IMG/VR virus record: IMGVR_UViG_3300035034_000461
Location: 1-64,000 of that record
Source of the DNA: a virus
Strand: one strand, 5' to 3'
Length of the DNA: 64,000 nucleotides
Numbering within the stretch: position 1 is the stretch's first letter; each line of letters opens with the position of its first letter. The translations under genes and the position numbers were made by a program. This document shows positions 33,207 through 41,162 of the stretch, in pieces. The notes below the pieces were generated by a model that searched no databases, had not been told where the DNA came from, and saw nothing but the letters and a program-made list of their open reading frames with translations.

Positions 33207-33370
33207 ATGAAATGTCCGAAATGTGATAATGCGAAAGACTGACATTTGGATCAGGAGAACTTGATTTTTATGGATATTGGGAATTCCCATGTGATTATCA
33301 TGCTAGGGAACATGAGAAGAAATATCCCGAAGATGGCGAACAATGGCCACCCCCAATTGGTAAAAACTAG
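33207..33370 (+). pseudogene. Frameshifted zinc-ribbon gene
   Basis: 'MKCPKCDNAKD' and TGA. A second frame from about 33243 reads 'FGSGELDFYGYWEFPCDYHA' and 'EDGEQWPPPIGKN', ending at the promoter TAG. CPKC plus C..H would make one zinc site if joined; a one- or two-base indel near 33240 separates them. Confidence 0.5.
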
Positions 33371-33384
33371 GATACAATAACACC

Positions 33385-34362
33385 ATGCTATTAAACACAC
33401 AAGAAACAGGATTCACCAAATGCTCAGAGGTTGCCATTCCCGATGGCTTCTACAATCGTATGTCCACGGGATGTGATGAAATTGATCTGATGTTTGGAAC
33501 TGAAGAGTTTCGGGGATTTCTTCCGGGATCTGCTATCACCATTACGGGAACTCCCGGGGCGGGAAAAACTACAATGCTTTGTCAAGTTCTCGAAATGCTT
33601 AACAAGAACGGTAAAAAAACCGGATATGCTTCGGGGGAAGAGGCTCAATTTCAAGTAGCCTATACCACCAAACGTCTCGGAGTTACTGATATCGATATCG
33701 CTCATATTAAAGATGTTGAAGTGATTGCAGAGGCCATGAAGTCATATGATGTTATGGTTATTGATAGCTTTCAAGCTCTCCGTTCCAATAACGAAAAACT
33801 TGGTAAGAAAGCCTTTCTACAATATGCTCAAGATACACTATTGAATGCAGCTAAGGATAATGAATGCACGTTGATTTTCGTTCTCCATATTACTACTGGT
33901 GGACTTCCTAAAGGTGGCACTGATATTATTCATGCGGTGGATGTCAATGTAAGTATCACAGTTGATAAAGATGATAAAACTATCCGAGTGATTAATATAT
34001 ATAAAAATCGCTTTGGAGCTACAAAACTTCATAAAGCGACTATGACGCATAAAGGCTTCGACTTCCAAGGTGAGTATGTTCCCCCTTCCGATGACGCAAA
34101 AGAGGATACTAAATCTCCTCGTAAGCCAATGAGCGAAGAGCGTGAAGAGGTCGTCATGGGTATCACAGAGCCTCCTCACATCACTCTGCCAAGGGTCATG
34201 CAAGACTTGGGGGTAGGTGGTCAAACGGCTGGTATCCTCCTACGTGAGATGGTAGGTAAGGGCAAGCTTAAAAAGTATGGGAGAGGTGCGGAAGCGATCT
34301 GGAAATTTTGCAAAGTTGGTCAAGACATTTATAACAATTATAAAGAAACACAAAAAGTTTAA
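33385..34362 (+). CDS. RadA/Sms-like RecA-fold ATPase
   Basis: 325 residues. Walker A 'GTPGAGKTT' at 55-63, 'YASGEE', Walker B 'VMVIDSFQAL' and the RadA-specific 'KNRFG'. The N-terminal C4 zinc finger and the C-terminal Lon-like domain of bacterial RadA are absent. In their place is a C-terminal winged-helix-like part ('LPRVMQDLGVGGQTAGILL'). RadA drives branch migration during recombination; phage versions may act as helicase or recombination mediator. Confidence 0.85.
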   Translation: MLLNTQETGFTKCSEVAIPDGFYNRMSTGCDEIDLMFGTEEFRGFLPGSAITITGTPGAGKTTMLCQVLEMLNKNGKKTGYASGEEAQFQVAYTTKRLGVTDIDIAHIKDVEVIAEAMKSYDVMVIDSFQALRSNNEKLGKKAFLQYAQDTLLNAAKDNECTLIFVLHITTGGLPKGGTDIIHAVDVNVSITVDKDDKTIRVINIYKNRFGATKLHKATMTHKGFDFQGEYVPPSDDAKEDTKSPRKPMSEEREEVVMGITEPPHITLPRVMQDLGVGGQTAGILLREMVGKGKLKKYGRGAEAIWKFCKVGQDIYNNYKETQKV

Positions 34363-34365
34363 GAT

Positions 34366-34578
34366 ATGAATCATACTGATAAATTCGATGGAAAAGCTCC
34401 TCCCACGGTGGAGAATGTTATTAAGATTCTTAATGAACTTCCCAAAGATTTGATATGTCACTTTAGACCAAAGTATCACGGTGATATGTCATGTTTCGAT
34501 GAGATACCTCTAAACATGCATGGAATTGCAATTCTTGAAGACGAGAATGGAGAAGATCGGGTGACATTTTTAACATAA
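34366..34578 (+). CDS. Hypothetical protein, 70 aa
   Basis: 'PTVENVIKILNELPKDLICH' is helical, followed by short strands. It starts 3 nt after the RadA-like gene. Not recognised. Confidence 0.65.
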   Translation: MNHTDKFDGKAPPTVENVIKILNELPKDLICHFRPKYHGDMSCFDEIPLNMHGIAILEDENGEDRVTFLT

Positions 34579-34599
34579 AAACTAGAATACAATAAGGAC

Positions 34600-34860
34600 A
34601 TGAAAACAATCGCACAACAACTAAACATTACGTACTTTCCGTTTACTATCAAAGATAAGAACGGCAATCAGACTTACTTCGAAAATTCCAACGGATATTG
34701 GTTCAAACGTGAATTCGATTCGAACGGCAAAGAAATTTACTTCGAAAATTCCGATGGCGATATCCTCGATAACAGACCGAAGAAGCATGTCACTCTCACC
34801 ATAAAGGAAATTGCCGACAAGCTCGGAGTCGATGTAAAAACCCTTCAAATCAAAGACTAA
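34600..34860 (+). CDS. YD-like repeat family protein, 1 repeat, 86 aa
   Basis: Single unit ('GYWFKREFDSNGKEIYFENS'). The tail has an extra 'KKHVTL' shared with the copy at 45487. Own promoter (TACAAT). Confidence 0.85.
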   Translation: MKTIAQQLNITYFPFTIKDKNGNQTYFENSNGYWFKREFDSNGKEIYFENSDGDILDNRPKKHVTLTIKEIADKLGVDVKTLQIKD

Positions 34861-34863
34861 TAT

Positions 34864-35310
34864 ATGAAAACAATCGCACAACAACTAAACGTTACGGACT
34901 TTCCGTGCATCATCAAAGATAATAACGGTAAAGAAACTTACTACGAAGTTTCAGGCGGATATTGGATTAAGCGTGAATACGATTCGAACGGCAATCAGAC
35001 TTACTACGAAGATTCGACGGGATATTGGGACAAACGTGAATTTAATAAAAACGGTAAAGAAACTTACCACGAAAATTCGACGGGATATTGGAACAAACGA
35101 GAATTCGATAAGAACGGTAAAGAAACTTACTACAAAGATTCGACGGGATATTGGGACAAACGAAAATTTAATAAGAACGGGAAAGAAATTTACCACGAAA
35201 ATTCGACATCTGGCGTTATCACCGGCAATAGACCAAAGGTAACTCTCACACTACAAGAAATCGCCGAAAAGCTCGGTATCGATGTAAAAACCCTTCAAAT
35301 CAAAGACTGA
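34864..35310 (+). CDS. YD-like repeat family protein, 4 repeats, 148 aa
   Basis: Four GYWxKRE units in a row. The linker 'STSGVITGNRP' and tail 'LTLQEIAEKLGIDVKTL' form a subtype also seen at 36046 and 47708. Read from the promoter of the preceding copy. Confidence 0.85.
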   Translation: MKTIAQQLNVTDFPCIIKDNNGKETYYEVSGGYWIKREYDSNGNQTYYEDSTGYWDKREFNKNGKETYHENSTGYWNKREFDKNGKETYYKDSTGYWDKRKFNKNGKEIYHENSTSGVITGNRPKVTLTLQEIAEKLGIDVKTLQIKD

Positions 35311-35314
35311 TATT

Positions 35315-35410
35315 ATGAAACTACTACTCCTTGCATCTTCTGCCGCTGTATCGTCAAGCGACGCGCATGGGAGCTTGAGCTTTGGAATCGCGGAAACACA
35401 CAAACAGTAA
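35315..35410 (+). CDS. Possible small exported peptide, 31 aa
   Basis: 'MKLLLLASSAAVSSSDAHGS' has a short signal-peptide look. It is GC-richer than its surroundings and precedes the equally GC-rich exonuclease gene, so both probably arrived together. Confidence 0.4.
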   Translation: MKLLLLASSAAVSSSDAHGSLSFGIAETHKQ

Positions 35411-35414
35411 AAAG

Positions 35415-35972
35415 ATGAAAGAACATCTAATGATTGATCTCGAGACGCTCGGGACGGTATCAAACACGGTCATCACCAGCATCGGTGCAGTGTTATTCGA
35501 TTCAAACGGGCGAGTAATCGATGAATTTCATTCAGACGTGTCGATGGCATCGTGCGTAGATCTTGGTATGAAGATCGATCCAGCCACGATGTCTTGGTGG
35601 ATGGGCCAAAGCAAGGTCGCTCAGGCTCACATCGTTCTACCAGACGAGACCAAACGCACACTCGGCGAAGCTCTATTACACCTTTCTGACTTTCTCCATG
35701 AGGTTGCGGCCGATCCGAGCGAAACCAGAGTATGGGGCAACGGAGCTTCGTTCGATAACTCGATGATGCAATATTCTTACAAATTGGTAGGTGAGGAGTT
35801 GCCGTGGAAGTTCTGGAATGATCGCTGTTTCCGCACGGTGAAGAATATATGTGGACATATTAAGCCCGATCCGCGCCTTGGAACTCACCACGACGCCTTA
35901 GACGACGCGAAGCATCAGGCTAGTCACCTCATCAAAATCTCTCGAGCGTACCCAAATGTCCTCGACACATAG
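35415..35972 (+). CDS. DnaQ-like 3'-5' exonuclease (DEDDh)
   Basis: 185 residues. ExoI 'MIDLETLGT' (Asp8, Glu10), ExoII 'VWGNGASFDN' and ExoIII 'HDALDDAKHQA' give the DEDDh set. Similar stand-alone exonucleases are common in phages of proteobacteria. Base composition differs from both flanks (more GC), and it lies between members of the repeat family, so lateral transfer is likely. Confidence 0.9.
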   Translation: MKEHLMIDLETLGTVSNTVITSIGAVLFDSNGRVIDEFHSDVSMASCVDLGMKIDPATMSWWMGQSKVAQAHIVLPDETKRTLGEALLHLSDFLHEVAADPSETRVWGNGASFDNSMMQYSYKLVGEELPWKFWNDRCFRTVKNICGHIKPDPRLGTHHDALDDAKHQASHLIKISRAYPNVLDT

Positions 35973-36045
35973 TTGAAAATAATGAAATTAGTGGTGTACA
36001 AACCGCTGAAAGTATGGTAGAATTATCTAGTAAGGAAACTATATT

Positions 36046-36426
36046 ATGAAAACAATCGCCCAACAACTAAACGTTAAGGATTTTCCATTTATCATCAAAG
36101 ATAAGAACGGTAAACGAACTTACTCTGAAGATTCGACGGGGTATTGGAGCAAACGAGAATATGATAAAAACGGTAAACAAACTTACTACGAAGATTCCAA
36201 CAGATATTGGTGCAAACGAGAATTCGATAAGATCGGGAATCAAACTTACTTCGAAGATTAGACGTATTGGAGCAAACGAGAATCTGATTCTAACGGCTGC
36301 GAAATTTACTTAGAAGATTCGACATCTGGCGTTATCACCGATGACAGACCGAAGGTAACTTTCACTATCAAAGAGATCGCCGAAAAGCTCGGTATCGATG
36401 TAAAAACCCTTCAAATTAAAAAATAA
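36046..36426 (+). pseudogene. YD-like repeat family gene with in-frame TAG
   Basis: The first 71 codons are normal. At 36259-36261 the usual GATTCGACG reads GATTAGACG, a TCG-to-TAG change, with one codon also lost. The rest ('YWSKRESDSNGCEIYLED' to the tail 'KTLQIKK') stays in frame to TAA 36424. An inactive copy by a single base change. Confidence 0.85.
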
Positions 36427-36452
36427 TTTCATAAGTTAAACACTTATATCAT

Positions 36453-36529
36453 TCTCCTATAGCTCAATCGGTTAGAGCGTCATTTTCATAAAGTGGGGGT
36501 TCTTGGTTCAAGTCCAAGTGGGAGAACCA
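36453..36529 (+). tRNA. tRNA with CAU anticodon (Met or Ile2)
   Basis: Cloverleaf drawn by hand: acceptor TCTCCTA/TGGGAGA, D stem GCTC/GAGC, anticodon stem TCATT/AGTGG with loop TTCATAA (CAT at 36487-36489), T stem CTTGG/CCAAG with TTCAAGT, and encoded CCA at 36527-36529. It lacks initiator-tRNA features. Because the gene 21 nt downstream encodes TilS, an Ile2 identity (lysidine-34, reading AUA) is attractive, but elongator Met is equally allowed by the loop. Confidence 0.93.
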
Positions 36530-36549
36530 ATTTTAATATATATATAAAC

Positions 36550-37164
36550 ATGATCAAAGTATTTCCAGACATCCCCAAAAAGTTTACCTTACTGGTATCT
36601 GGTGGCGTTGATAGTGTGGTGGCCTGCGTGTGGCTCAAAAAAGTATATAGAAAAGAATTTGAAGTTCTCCACTTCAATCATAATATACAAGAGTCAAATC
36701 GGTTCATGGAAAGTTCAGTATTGAGCCTATGTAAAGATTTGAATATCAACATTTCGGTGATATTCAAGCCAAAGGGGGGGGATGTATCGGAAAATAGTCT
36801 GAGAGCTTGGAGACTTTCAAATTTAAAATCCATCGGTGGAAACTTCATAACGGCTCATCACATGGGAGATGTAAAGGAAAACTATCTTTCGAATTGTATT
36901 AAGGGTCATGGTGGTCACGTTCCCATCGCAAAGCATACTGACCTCAATTCATACACAAAAGTATATCATCCATTTCTACTGACAAATAAAGACGACTTCG
37001 TTGAATACGCTAAAAATGAAAAATTGCGACGATACATTGTAGAAGATCCCACAAACACTTCCATGTGTCACACGAGAAACTGGATCAGAAAAATGATTGG
37101 AGAGATGGAAGATCGTGGACTTGGCATGGAGAAAATGATCAGGAGAAACTTTTATAAAAACTAG
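36550..37164 (+). CDS. tilS: tRNA(Ile)-lysidine synthase, minimal form
   Basis: 204 residues. PP-loop 'LLVSGGVDS' at residues 14-22, 'LHFNHNIQ', 'ITAHHMGDVKENYL' and 'VEDPTNTSMCHTRNWIRKMI' are the successive TilS motifs (SGGxDS, aHh.dD..E, eDp.N....y.RN.iR). Bacterial TilS is usually 300-450 residues; here only the catalytic N-terminal domain is kept. It converts C34 of tRNA-Ile2(CAU) to lysidine so it reads AUA. ATG 36550 is chosen over 36493, which lies in the tRNA. Confidence 0.88.
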   Translation: MIKVFPDIPKKFTLLVSGGVDSVVACVWLKKVYRKEFEVLHFNHNIQESNRFMESSVLSLCKDLNINISVIFKPKGGDVSENSLRAWRLSNLKSIGGNFITAHHMGDVKENYLSNCIKGHGGHVPIAKHTDLNSYTKVYHPFLLTNKDDFVEYAKNEKLRRYIVEDPTNTSMCHTRNWIRKMIGEMEDRGLGMEKMIRRNFYKN

Positions 37165-37181
37165 GATACACTAACGACACA

Positions 37182-37463
37182 ATGAACTACGACGAAATGA
37201 CATCAGATGAATTGTTTGAACTTGCGGAAAATAAAAAGCTGGAAGAATCAAATATCAAAACGGGGGAATTACAACTTTATGTGTGGGAGGAGTTTGAGCC
37301 TGATTACACAAGTGGACTAGCGTTTACTTTGGCTAGAAGCTTGAAAGATGCCAAGAGGCAAGTAATGGAAGAGCGAAACAGCTGTGATGTTTATGGTTGG
37401 GGGACTTTAACCGTTCATGGTCTAACCGATCCTATTACCTATCGGGTATCTGGGGGAGGCTAA
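37182..37463 (+). CDS. Hypothetical protein, 93 aa
   Basis: Acidic start, then 'LYVWEEFEPDYTSGLAFTLA' and 'SLKDAKRQVMEE', a pattern seen in small phage proteins of unknown role. Promoter TACACT. Confidence 0.7.
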   Translation: MNYDEMTSDELFELAENKKLEESNIKTGELQLYVWEEFEPDYTSGLAFTLARSLKDAKRQVMEERNSCDVYGWGTLTVHGLTDPITYRVSGGG

Positions 37464-37494
37464 CTGATAAAAACTAGGATACACTAACGACACA

Positions 37495-37827
37495 ATGAAA
37501 ACACTACAAAGTAACTGGATGGGTGGAGCAAGTCACGTTCCCACAAAATATCGCGCATCTTCCAAGGGTAAGATCTTCACTCGTAATGAGAGAATTTCTA
37601 TTATCCTCAACGAAGCTCACAGGGTGGAGGCCAAGATCAAACGCTTGGAACTTATCACCAAGGCTAAGGAAGAAGCTGCGAAGGAAAAGAACGCTCGCCA
37701 ATCTTTCTTCAAGGCTAATGCGGCAATGATGGAGAATCCTACTGCTAAGCTTCGCAAGAGTAAGGATGGATTCTTCCTACAAGGTCGTAATGAGCGGGGA
37801 TCTTTCCTTCCTAAGATCACTATCTAA
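37495..37827 (+). CDS. Basic hypothetical protein, 110 aa
   Basis: Arg/Lys-rich with a long central helix ('RVEAKIKRLELITKAKEEAA') and 'KDGFFLQGRNERGSFLPK'. Not recognised. Confidence 0.65.
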   Translation: MKTLQSNWMGGASHVPTKYRASSKGKIFTRNERISIILNEAHRVEAKIKRLELITKAKEEAAKEKNARQSFFKANAAMMENPTAKLRKSKDGFFLQGRNERGSFLPKITI

Positions 37828-37831
37828 TATC

Positions 37832-38008
37832 ATGGGCGCACATAGCACACTAAGATTCTCTAGGGGTAAAGCCATTGATTATATCAATCTAACGATGGCG
37901 AAAAATACCCTATCTGATAAGGACTTGGAACACCTTATGGATGTTCTACTAGAATCACAACTCTATAACTGTGCATCATCTCTGATTTTGATGATGATGG
38001 AAAAATAA
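37832..38008 (+). CDS. Conserved small phage protein, 58 aa
   Basis: Starts 'MGAHSTLRFSRGKAIDYI', a motif that recurs in short phage proteins. ATG 37832 is 4 nt after the upstream stop; the longer frame from 37766 lies in that gene. Confidence 0.65.
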   Translation: MGAHSTLRFSRGKAIDYINLTMAKNTLSDKDLEHLMDVLLESQLYNCASSLILMMMEK

Positions 38009-38040
38009 TTGAATAATAAAAACTAAAATACAATAACGAC

Positions 38041-38232
38041 ATGTGGAAACCATTTAAAAAGAACGTAGACAAGTTGGAAATCAAATTGGCGGGACTACTC
38101 GCATTGAAAACCAGTATGCGAGAAGTTATGAACGCCGCCAGGAAATCTACGTGGTATTATATTGAGGACTATGATAAGGTTGTCGTGAAAATTGCAGAAC
38201 TGGAAAAGGAAATCGAAATTCTTAAAAGATAA
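38041..38232 (+). CDS. Coiled-coil protein, 63 aa
   Basis: Two helices, 'VDKLEIKLAGLLALKTSM' and 'VKIAELEKEIEILKR', with heptad spacing. Promoter variant AAAAACTAAAATACAAT. Confidence 0.65.
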   Translation: MWKPFKKNVDKLEIKLAGLLALKTSMREVMNAARKSTWYYIEDYDKVVVKIAELEKEIEILKR

Positions 38233-38236
38233 TACT

Positions 38237-38503
38237 ATGAATAACAATTTATTAGCTGTGGCAATATATATCATTAGTTCACTTATATTCCTTATAATTG
38301 GATTTATTGGAGGTAGTCGTTATGAGTTTACGCGAGTTATGGGGGAAGCTCATAAACTTGGATATACACAACACCTCATTAATTCGAAACATGAATCAAC
38401 GTATATATGGCGCGACTTCCACGATGTTGAAAAACATTATTCAGGATTGGAGGAAGAATTCCTAGAGGATTTACCCGAGTTTGAAGTGGATAGTAAAAAC
38501 TAG
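38237..38503 (+). CDS. Single-span membrane protein, 88 aa
   Basis: N-terminal span 'AVAIYIISSLIFLIIGFIGG' with a charged cytoplasmic or periplasmic tail. ATG 38237 follows the previous stop by 4 nt. Confidence 0.65.
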   Translation: MNNNLLAVAIYIISSLIFLIIGFIGGSRYEFTRVMGEAHKLGYTQHLINSKHESTYIWRDFHDVEKHYSGLEEEFLEDLPEFEVDSKN

Positions 38504-38517
38504 GATATCATAGGCTC

Positions 38518-38814
38518 ATGGAAACGAGAACATTTGAAATCGAAATCGAAGAGGGGGAACTTGAAATTGTCAGCGGGGAAGTTAAGTCTCCACATGGAAT
38601 GTTAGAAGTGGAGGCGGTGATTAAATTCCATGCCGATTTGGTGACTGAACATCATGGGCAAAGCCTTTATGAATATTATCACACGGTGGAGGAAATCACA
38701 AGCATGGAACTATTCGATTGGGATGGCCAAGAGATTGATCTATCTGATGTTGAGGAAAAATTTCTATTTGAATATGTCAAAGAATCAATTGAAATCATGG
38801 ATATTGAGGAATAA
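38518..38814 (+). CDS. Acidic hypothetical protein, 98 aa
   Basis: Very acidic, alternating charged strands ('TFEIEIEEGELEIVSGEV'). Could be a DNA-mimic by composition alone, which is weak evidence. Promoter TATCAT. Confidence 0.65.
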   Translation: METRTFEIEIEEGELEIVSGEVKSPHGMLEVEAVIKFHADLVTEHHGQSLYEYYHTVEEITSMELFDWDGQEIDLSDVEEKFLFEYVKESIEIMDIEE

Positions 38815-38845
38815 TAACGAGTAAAAACTAGGATAAAATAACACC

Positions 38846-39067
38846 ATGATTGAATATACTAAAGTTCCCAAGGTTTCCGGTTCATCCATTCAAACGATTA
38901 ACATCTCAAAGGATGGTAAGTCATACGGTCAAATGTGGACATGGCCAAACACAAAAAATGAGACGCATCCATGGCATGTCAAATTGCTGAATAATACTCA
39001 CAATATTTCATATGCCATGCCAAAAGCCAAATCATTGAAGCAACTTAAAACATGGGTGGAAGCATAA
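38846..39067 (+). CDS. Hypothetical protein, 73 aa
   Basis: 'QMWTWPNTKNETHPWHVKLL' is Trp/His-rich; 'KSLKQLKTWVEA' ends it. TAATG overlap (1 nt) with the next gene. Confidence 0.65.
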   Translation: MIEYTKVPKVSGSSIQTINISKDGKSYGQMWTWPNTKNETHPWHVKLLNNTHNISYAMPKAKSLKQLKTWVEA

Positions 39068-39282
39068 TGACACAAGATCGAATCACACTAATAAAAATCA
39101 AAGCTGATGAATCTAGGTTACAATCATATCCAACATTGAGAGTGGGACAATCTCTGATGAATTCTTTATATACCATTGATAAGGAACTATATAAAGATGT
39201 TATGTTAGATGGATGTGATCCTTTTTACGATGATCGAAAGATTGAAGCATTTTGGAACTTTTTAAAAACTAGGATAAACTAA
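39067..39282 (+). CDS. Hypothetical protein, 71 aa
   Basis: 'GQSLMNSLYTIDKELYKDVM' and 'DPFYDDRKIEAFWNFL' are typical of small phage proteins that begin by shared size pattern; function unknown. Confidence 0.65.
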   Translation: MTQDRITLIKIKADESRLQSYPTLRVGQSLMNSLYTIDKELYKDVMLDGCDPFYDDRKIEAFWNFLKTRIN

Positions 39283-39286
39283 CACC

Positions 39287-39850
39287 ATGACGACAATCGA
39301 AACGACACTATTTAGTTATACAGAACTATCCGAAGATGCCAAGAAATTGGTAATCCAAAACAAAATCAAATCTGCGGAAACGGATGATATGTTCTTACAA
39401 TATTCATCGGATAGCATGATGGATTCTCTCAAATCTATTACAGAATCTTGCAGTCTCAAAATGGTGGACTGGTGCTTTGGCTCATACTCTAGGAATTATT
39501 GTGTAAAGGTTCGTAATGATTACTACGAAGATCTGGAAGGCAATCGTGCAATCGCATGGTTTCTAAGGGTTCTAATTGATAATGGTTATAGCCGCCCTAA
39601 GAAGTTTAAAGATATGAAATTCAATGGAGTGTGTGGATTCACTGGAATGGGATATGATGAAGATATCTTAGAAACCATTTACGGGGAATTGCTTAATGGG
39701 AAAACCGTAGCTAAGGCATTTGACTCGGTAGGTAAGAAACTATCAGATATGCTATATGATGAATATGTATATCTAACAAGTGAAGAGGGTATCATGGATC
39801 ATCTCGACGAAAAAGAGGAAATCTATACAGAAGATGGAGAGGAATATTAA
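39287..39850 (+). CDS. Conserved phage protein, 187 aa
   Basis: 'FSYTELSEDAKKLVIQNKIK' at the start and 'NGVCGFTGMGYDEDILETI' in the middle resemble a phage family of unknown function that opens with 'y.f.EL....k..a'. Acidic, soluble. Confidence 0.65.
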   Translation: MTTIETTLFSYTELSEDAKKLVIQNKIKSAETDDMFLQYSSDSMMDSLKSITESCSLKMVDWCFGSYSRNYCVKVRNDYYEDLEGNRAIAWFLRVLIDNGYSRPKKFKDMKFNGVCGFTGMGYDEDILETIYGELLNGKTVAKAFDSVGKKLSDMLYDEYVYLTSEEGIMDHLDEKEEIYTEDGEEY

Positions 39851-39877
39851 CTTTTAACAATAAACAAATATAATAAT

Positions 39878-40004
39878 ATGGGATTTTTTTTCATGGAAAG
39901 CAAGTATATATCCTTTCCAAACCCAAGGGGACGATCAGGGGGTGGAAATTGCTTTATCTATCAGTGTAGGTAATGCGAGTTTCGACGTAAGAGATTTTGA
40001 GTAA
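39878..40004 (+). pseudogene. Frameshifted gene with a T8 run
   Basis: From ATG 39878 the frame gives 'MGFFFMESKY...' and stops after 31 codons. With one T fewer in the run at 39884-39891 it becomes 'MGFFSWKASIYPFQTQGDDQ' and continues to 'GNASFDVRDFE' and the TAA in the next promoter. Either an indel, an assembly error or transcriptional slippage. Confidence 0.55.
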
Positions 40005-40025
40005 AAACTAGAATACAATAGCACT

Positions 40026-40283
40026 ATGAATATAAACGAAATGGAAGATGGTCAAGTGGGAATCGTGACTAAATGGGTTGATTTCACTCCGATGGTAGGA
40101 CAAATAGTCCAGAGGTATGGAAATAAGATAATCGTAATTGGAAAACACTCAGGAAAAACTTATACTAATATTTTGAGTTCTTCGAGTTCTTCGAATTTGG
40201 ATGGGTATACAGTAACTATTATCACGGAAATCAATGTCACTTACACGGAGACAATTACCAAAAATACAACAATCACTTTATAA
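40026..40283 (+). CDS. Hypothetical protein, 85 aa
   Basis: Beta-rich with Ser and Thr runs ('ILSSSSSSNL', 'VTYTETITKNTTITL'). Promoter TACAAT. Not recognised. Confidence 0.65.
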   Translation: MNINEMEDGQVGIVTKWVDFTPMVGQIVQRYGNKIIVIGKHSGKTYTNILSSSSSSNLDGYTVTIITEINVTYTETITKNTTITL

Positions 40284-40304
40284 AAACTAGAGTAAGATAT
40301 GGAC

Positions 40305-40685
40305 ATGATGAATATCCAATACGACAACACCGCAAAAGTCAAAGCTGAAGCAGATAGGAATGAAAATCTTATCAATCGTGTGGATGCCAAGGTGAAAGGG
40401 TTCGCTAAGTATAACACGCCTGAGTGTATTATCGGGAAGAATGCTTACAACGTCAACGGGTGCAAGGTTGGGAAAGTGGAAGCGGTATCCAGAGACTCTC
40501 TAGTTATCCGTGGTCAATGGCAACGGGTGGAAGAGTGGAAACCTACGCCATGGACTGCTGAAGAGAAGGAGGCGTATTGGAATCACCGCAAGGTGGAATC
40601 TGAAAGAATTCACAATCAAACGCAAATATTCTATTACAATCTAAGGGAAAAGGCAAAGCTTCGCAAGGAATTCACTGGCCGATAA
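40305..40685 (+). CDS. Hypothetical protein, 126 aa
   Basis: 'MMNIQYDNTAKVKAEADRNE' then a basic C-terminal part. The element's spacing favours ATG 40305 over 40299, which touches the hexamer TAAGAT itself. Not recognised. Confidence 0.65.
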   Translation: MMNIQYDNTAKVKAEADRNENLINRVDAKVKGFAKYNTPECIIGKNAYNVNGCKVGKVEAVSRDSLVIRGQWQRVEEWKPTPWTAEEKEAYWNHRKVESERIHNQTQIFYYNLREKAKLRKEFTGR

Positions 40686-40706
40686 AAAATAGGATATTAT
40701 AACGAC

Positions 40707-40847
40707 ATGTGGACAACTAAGAAATTTACAACCTCCAAAAAGCTCAAAGAGTGGACGGAAAATAATCATCACAAATACCAGATCGTGGAGATTGCAATTA
40801 ATAATGGATGGGCAGTTGATTACAAGATGCTGCGAATCATTGGGTAA
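40707..40847 (+). CDS. Small protein, 46 aa
   Basis: 'MWTTKKFTTSKKLKEWTENN' and 'NNGWAVDYKMLRIIG'. It shares the segment 'WTENN.HKYQ' and the underlying DNA with the end of the next gene, so the two arose by partial duplication. Confidence 0.55.
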   Translation: MWTTKKFTTSKKLKEWTENNHHKYQIVEIAINNGWAVDYKMLRIIG

Positions 40848-40868
40848 AAACTACAACACACTAGCAAC

Positions 40869-41102
40869 ATGACAACGGAAGAGGTTCACAACAGTCTATG
40901 TTCCTATGATACCAGAAATACTTTATATGCGGACAACCTCGTGTGCCACGACGCTGGAGATATCCCTACGGCGCGGGAAGGTTGCTATTGCGATAATTGT
41001 TTCTCTGGAAGAGACGCGCTGGCAGTGGAAGTCTTAAGGTATCGAGAAAAACTTGGAGAGTGGACGGAAAATAACACCCACAGATACCAAACGTGTAATT
41101 AA
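40869..41102 (+). CDS. Hypothetical protein, 77 aa
   Basis: Cys-containing ('VCHDAGD', 'GCYCDNCFSG') with a possible single zinc site. Its end 'LGEWTENNTHRYQ' duplicates part of the 46-codon gene. First copy with AAAAACTAC instead of AAAAACTAG. Confidence 0.65.
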   Translation: MTTEEVHNSLCSYDTRNTLYADNLVCHDAGDIPTAREGCYCDNCFSGRDALAVEVLRYREKLGEWTENNTHRYQTCN

Positions 41103-41162
41103 ATATTAGTATGTCCAGAAAAGTAAATCACTGGCCGATAAAAACTACAATAGACTGAGGAC

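Noticed and set aside
38518-38814. Anti-restriction DNA mimic
   Set aside because: Based only on acidity; no family motif seen.
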